Shown here in pieces: positions 62,501 through 64,000 of a DNA stretch of 64,000 nt. A program made the position numbers and the translations under genes. The notes under the pieces are model-generated. The model had not been told where the DNA came from, ran no database searches, and worked only from the letters and a program-made list of their open reading frames with translations. Source of the stretch: Ruminiclostridium papyrosolvens DSM 2782 (GTDB lineage Bacteria; Bacillota; Clostridia; Acetivibrionales; DSM-1351). Location of the stretch: NCBI RefSeq assembly GCF_029318685.1, contig NZ_CP119677.1, positions 620,001 through 684,000 of the forward strand. The letters run 5' to 3'. The stretch's first letter is position 1. Every line of letters starts with the position of its first letter.

Positions 62501-63460
62501 ATGAAAACTAGCATTAGCACTGAGTTGGTTGATCTACATCATCAAGCTCCTAACCGCAATCGACGTGAAAGCAAATACTATTGGGATGAGCTTTATTCAC
62601 ACATTAGTGCGGCAGGATTTACATCTATTGAAATTCCATATGAACCTAAATGGGATTTTGGGGGCAGATCAGGTATTCCGCTCACTTTACGTTCTATAAC
62701 AACTAAGTTTGAAACTGTAGACAACTATATACGTACACTGAATTCTTATGGCATTGATGGTATAGTAAGTGTTCATCTTGACCCTACTATTTTCTGTTCA
62801 GGAAATATGCAGATGTATTTTGGAGCCTTTTCCCACTTTGCTACAGATGCTATCACTTTTGCAAAAGAGGCAAATGCAGAGGTTGTTACATTAACTGCTA
62901 CACCTTCCTACTATGCTGTTTCTTCACTGTGTGGTAAGGATCAAGCATTTGACATTTTTGAGGAAGAATTTCTTAATAAAACAGCGGAAGCTATTGATTC
63001 ACTCGCTGATATTGCTGAAAAGGCGGGTATTAAGTTATGCGTTAAAAATGAGTATTGGGGCTTGCTCCGTGGAGATAAAATCGTATCATTCCTTAAAAGA
63101 TTAAAGAAACAAGTTTACCTGGATATTGATACAGCAAATATACAAATAGCCGGTGTGGATGTACCTTCTTTTATATATAAAAATATAGATAAGATTGGAA
63201 TTGTACATTTTACTGATACTTCTTTTGTAGATTGTGAAGAAGCTTATAAGCAGCCGCTTCCTGAATTCCCATCCCAAAATGCAACGAAGGTATTTCGTGA
63301 TATAGGACAGGGGAATGTAGATTTTCAGGCAATATACGCTGCATTAAAAGATGTTAATTATGGCGGGTGCATTGTCTATAATTGCAGACATTCGTATAAT
63401 TCCTGTCGTTCACTTTTAAGAACACGCTACTATATCAAGAATACGCTTGGTGAAAAATAA
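62501..63460 (+). CDS. TIM-barrel sugar isomerase/epimerase-like protein
   Basis: A 319-residue AP_endonuc_2-type (xylose isomerase-like) TIM barrel. It opens 'TELVDLHHQAPNRNRRESKY' and has likely metal ligands in 'LCVKNEYWGLLR' (Glu), 'VYLDIDTANIQIAG' (Asp), 'IGIVHFTDTSF' (His, Asp) and near 'DIGQGNVDFQAIYAAL' . Start follows AGGAGG by 8 bases. The substrate may be a keto-sugar. A related gene follows 14 bases later, so the two may form a hetero-complex. Confidence 0.85.
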   Translation: MKTSISTELVDLHHQAPNRNRRESKYYWDELYSHISAAGFTSIEIPYEPKWDFGGRSGIPLTLRSITTKFETVDNYIRTLNSYGIDGIVSVHLDPTIFCSGNMQMYFGAFSHFATDAITFAKEANAEVVTLTATPSYYAVSSLCGKDQAFDIFEEEFLNKTAEAIDSLADIAEKAGIKLCVKNEYWGLLRGDKIVSFLKRLKKQVYLDIDTANIQIAGVDVPSFIYKNIDKIGIVHFTDTSFVDCEEAYKQPLPEFPSQNATKVFRDIGQGNVDFQAIYAALKDVNYGGCIVYNCRHSYNSCRSLLRTRYYIKNTLGEK

Positions 63461-63474
63461 AGGGAGGTTGTCAC

Positions 63475-64000
63475 ATGTCAAATATAAAGCTTTCTCATAT
63501 GAGTCATTGGAAAACAATACCTTATAAGAAAATTAACAATTTTAGAGATTTTTATTATGAGGATAAAAGTAATGTGCCATACTACATGGACTGGGATAAA
63601 ATTCTACGCTATCATGCGGCAACAGGATATGAGGGAATAGAACTGGCACCGTGGGATTTATCAGAAATACTTGGTTTGTTCCATACGCCAAAGGAATATG
63701 TTGATTTTGCAGCTGGCTATGGTATTAGCGTCAGCGGTATGTTCCACGGAGCGGATAATTCATTTATTGCTGATAAATATGACGAAGTCCTTCAAGCTGG
63801 CAAGTCAGCCATTGATACGTGCAAAGCATTCGGAGGCAAGCATTTGAATATGTGTCCTGCAAATAACTACTACGGTGTTGGTCCTCTTGATGATGAGGCA
63901 CTGAAAAATGCTGCCAAGGTAATAACAGATATCGGACGTTATGCGGTAGACAATGGTATACAAATTGGTCTACATAATGAGTTTTTCTGTGCAGTTAATA
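63475..64000 (+). CDS. Second TIM-barrel sugar isomerase/epimerase-like protein (partial)
   Basis: Starts at ATG 63475 after GGGAGG and is open to the right edge (175 codons visible). It begins 'MSNIKLSHMSHWKTIPYKKI' and contains 'HAATGYEGIELAPWDLSEIL', 'GISVSGMFHGADN' and 'NGIQIGLHNEFFCAVN', typical of the xylose isomerase-like TIM-barrel family with a metal-ligand Glu in the last segment. The C-terminal third is outside the window. It is the second member of an isomerase pair and shows that the operon continues. Confidence 0.85.
   Translation, partial: MSNIKLSHMSHWKTIPYKKINNFRDFYYEDKSNVPYYMDWDKILRYHAATGYEGIELAPWDLSEILGLFHTPKEYVDFAAGYGISVSGMFHGADNSFIADKYDEVLQAGKSAIDTCKAFGGKHLNMCPANNYYGVGPLDDEALKNAAKVITDIGRYAVDNGIQIGLHNEFFCAVN

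Noticed and set aside
62857-62870. TTTTGCAAAAG inside the isomerase gene as a regulatory site
   Set aside because: It is in the middle of a conserved coding sequence and not near a promoter; treated as chance.

Overview
The window looks like part of the chromosome of a mesophilic, anaerobic, cellulosome-forming member of the Clostridia. Two secreted glycoside hydrolases end in type I dockerins (GH30-CBM6-dockerin at 4447 and GH5-CBM11-dockerin at 14051). The DNA is AT-rich, ribosome-binding sites are AGGAGG-like, and lipoproteins, YesM/YesN-type two-component systems and AraC regulators are frequent. The best fit is the Ruminiclostridium (Clostridium) cellulolyticum / papyrosolvens group. This rests on recognised protein families, not on a search. 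I saw no rRNA, tRNA or CRISPR array.

Layout. 1-8.1 kb: the end of an AraC-type gene, a YesM/YesN-like sensor and regulator pair, a cellulosomal GH30 enzyme and a family 1 solute-binding lipoprotein. An 18-base motif is repeated in front of the last two. 8.3-8.7 kb: an IS110-type transposase remnant. 8.9-12.8 kb: housekeeping genes (small protein, cold-shock protein with a long leader hairpin, truA, mnmD-like methyltransferase, DEAD-box helicase). 12.8-15.9 kb: an AraC regulator divergent from the GH5 cellulosomal glucanase. 16.0-19.2 kb: an NAD salvage operon (nrtR-pncA-pncB) whose NrtR regulator is cut by one in-frame TAA codon.

19.4-32.5 kb is an accessory patchwork. It holds a beta-carbonic-anhydrase-like gene, a decayed ParB-like mobile-element gene, a WYL regulator with a clear palindromic operator, a broken pyridoxamine-oxidase-like gene, an AlkZ-related protein, a DUF3795-peptidase S51 fusion, a broken AraC gene, a strongly AT-rich lipoprotein/two-component block, two different IS3-family fragments, and a minus-strand set (GNAT, TrmO, beta-lactamase-like, DUF2089, membrane protein). 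32.6-36.0 kb holds an ABC exporter with a terminal SmtB-like ArsR metal sensor and a tandem operator in its promoter. 36.4-39.2 kb encodes a large secreted glycosidase-like protein whose catalytic domain is interrupted by two discoidin modules. A methyltransferase-like membrane protein and a chemotaxis receptor follow.

42.8-64 kb (running off the right edge) is the most unusual part and appears to be one catabolic locus. It has twin AraC regulators fused to GH39-like domains that have lost the acid/base glutamate, and a three-gene soluble flavin/iron-sulfur complex (fumarate-reductase-like flavoprotein, NuoG/GltD fusion, NuoF-like subunit without its NADH/FMN motifs). It also has a VOC enzyme, an RbsABC-type transporter with two different permeases, an aldo/keto reductase, an FMN reductase, a nitroreductase, a ROK repressor and two TIM-barrel sugar isomerase-like proteins. 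A 12-base motif sits just upstream of the -35 box of three promoters in this locus. I infer a pathway for uptake and redox-assisted breakdown of an unidentified glycoside, possibly aromatic or C-linked.
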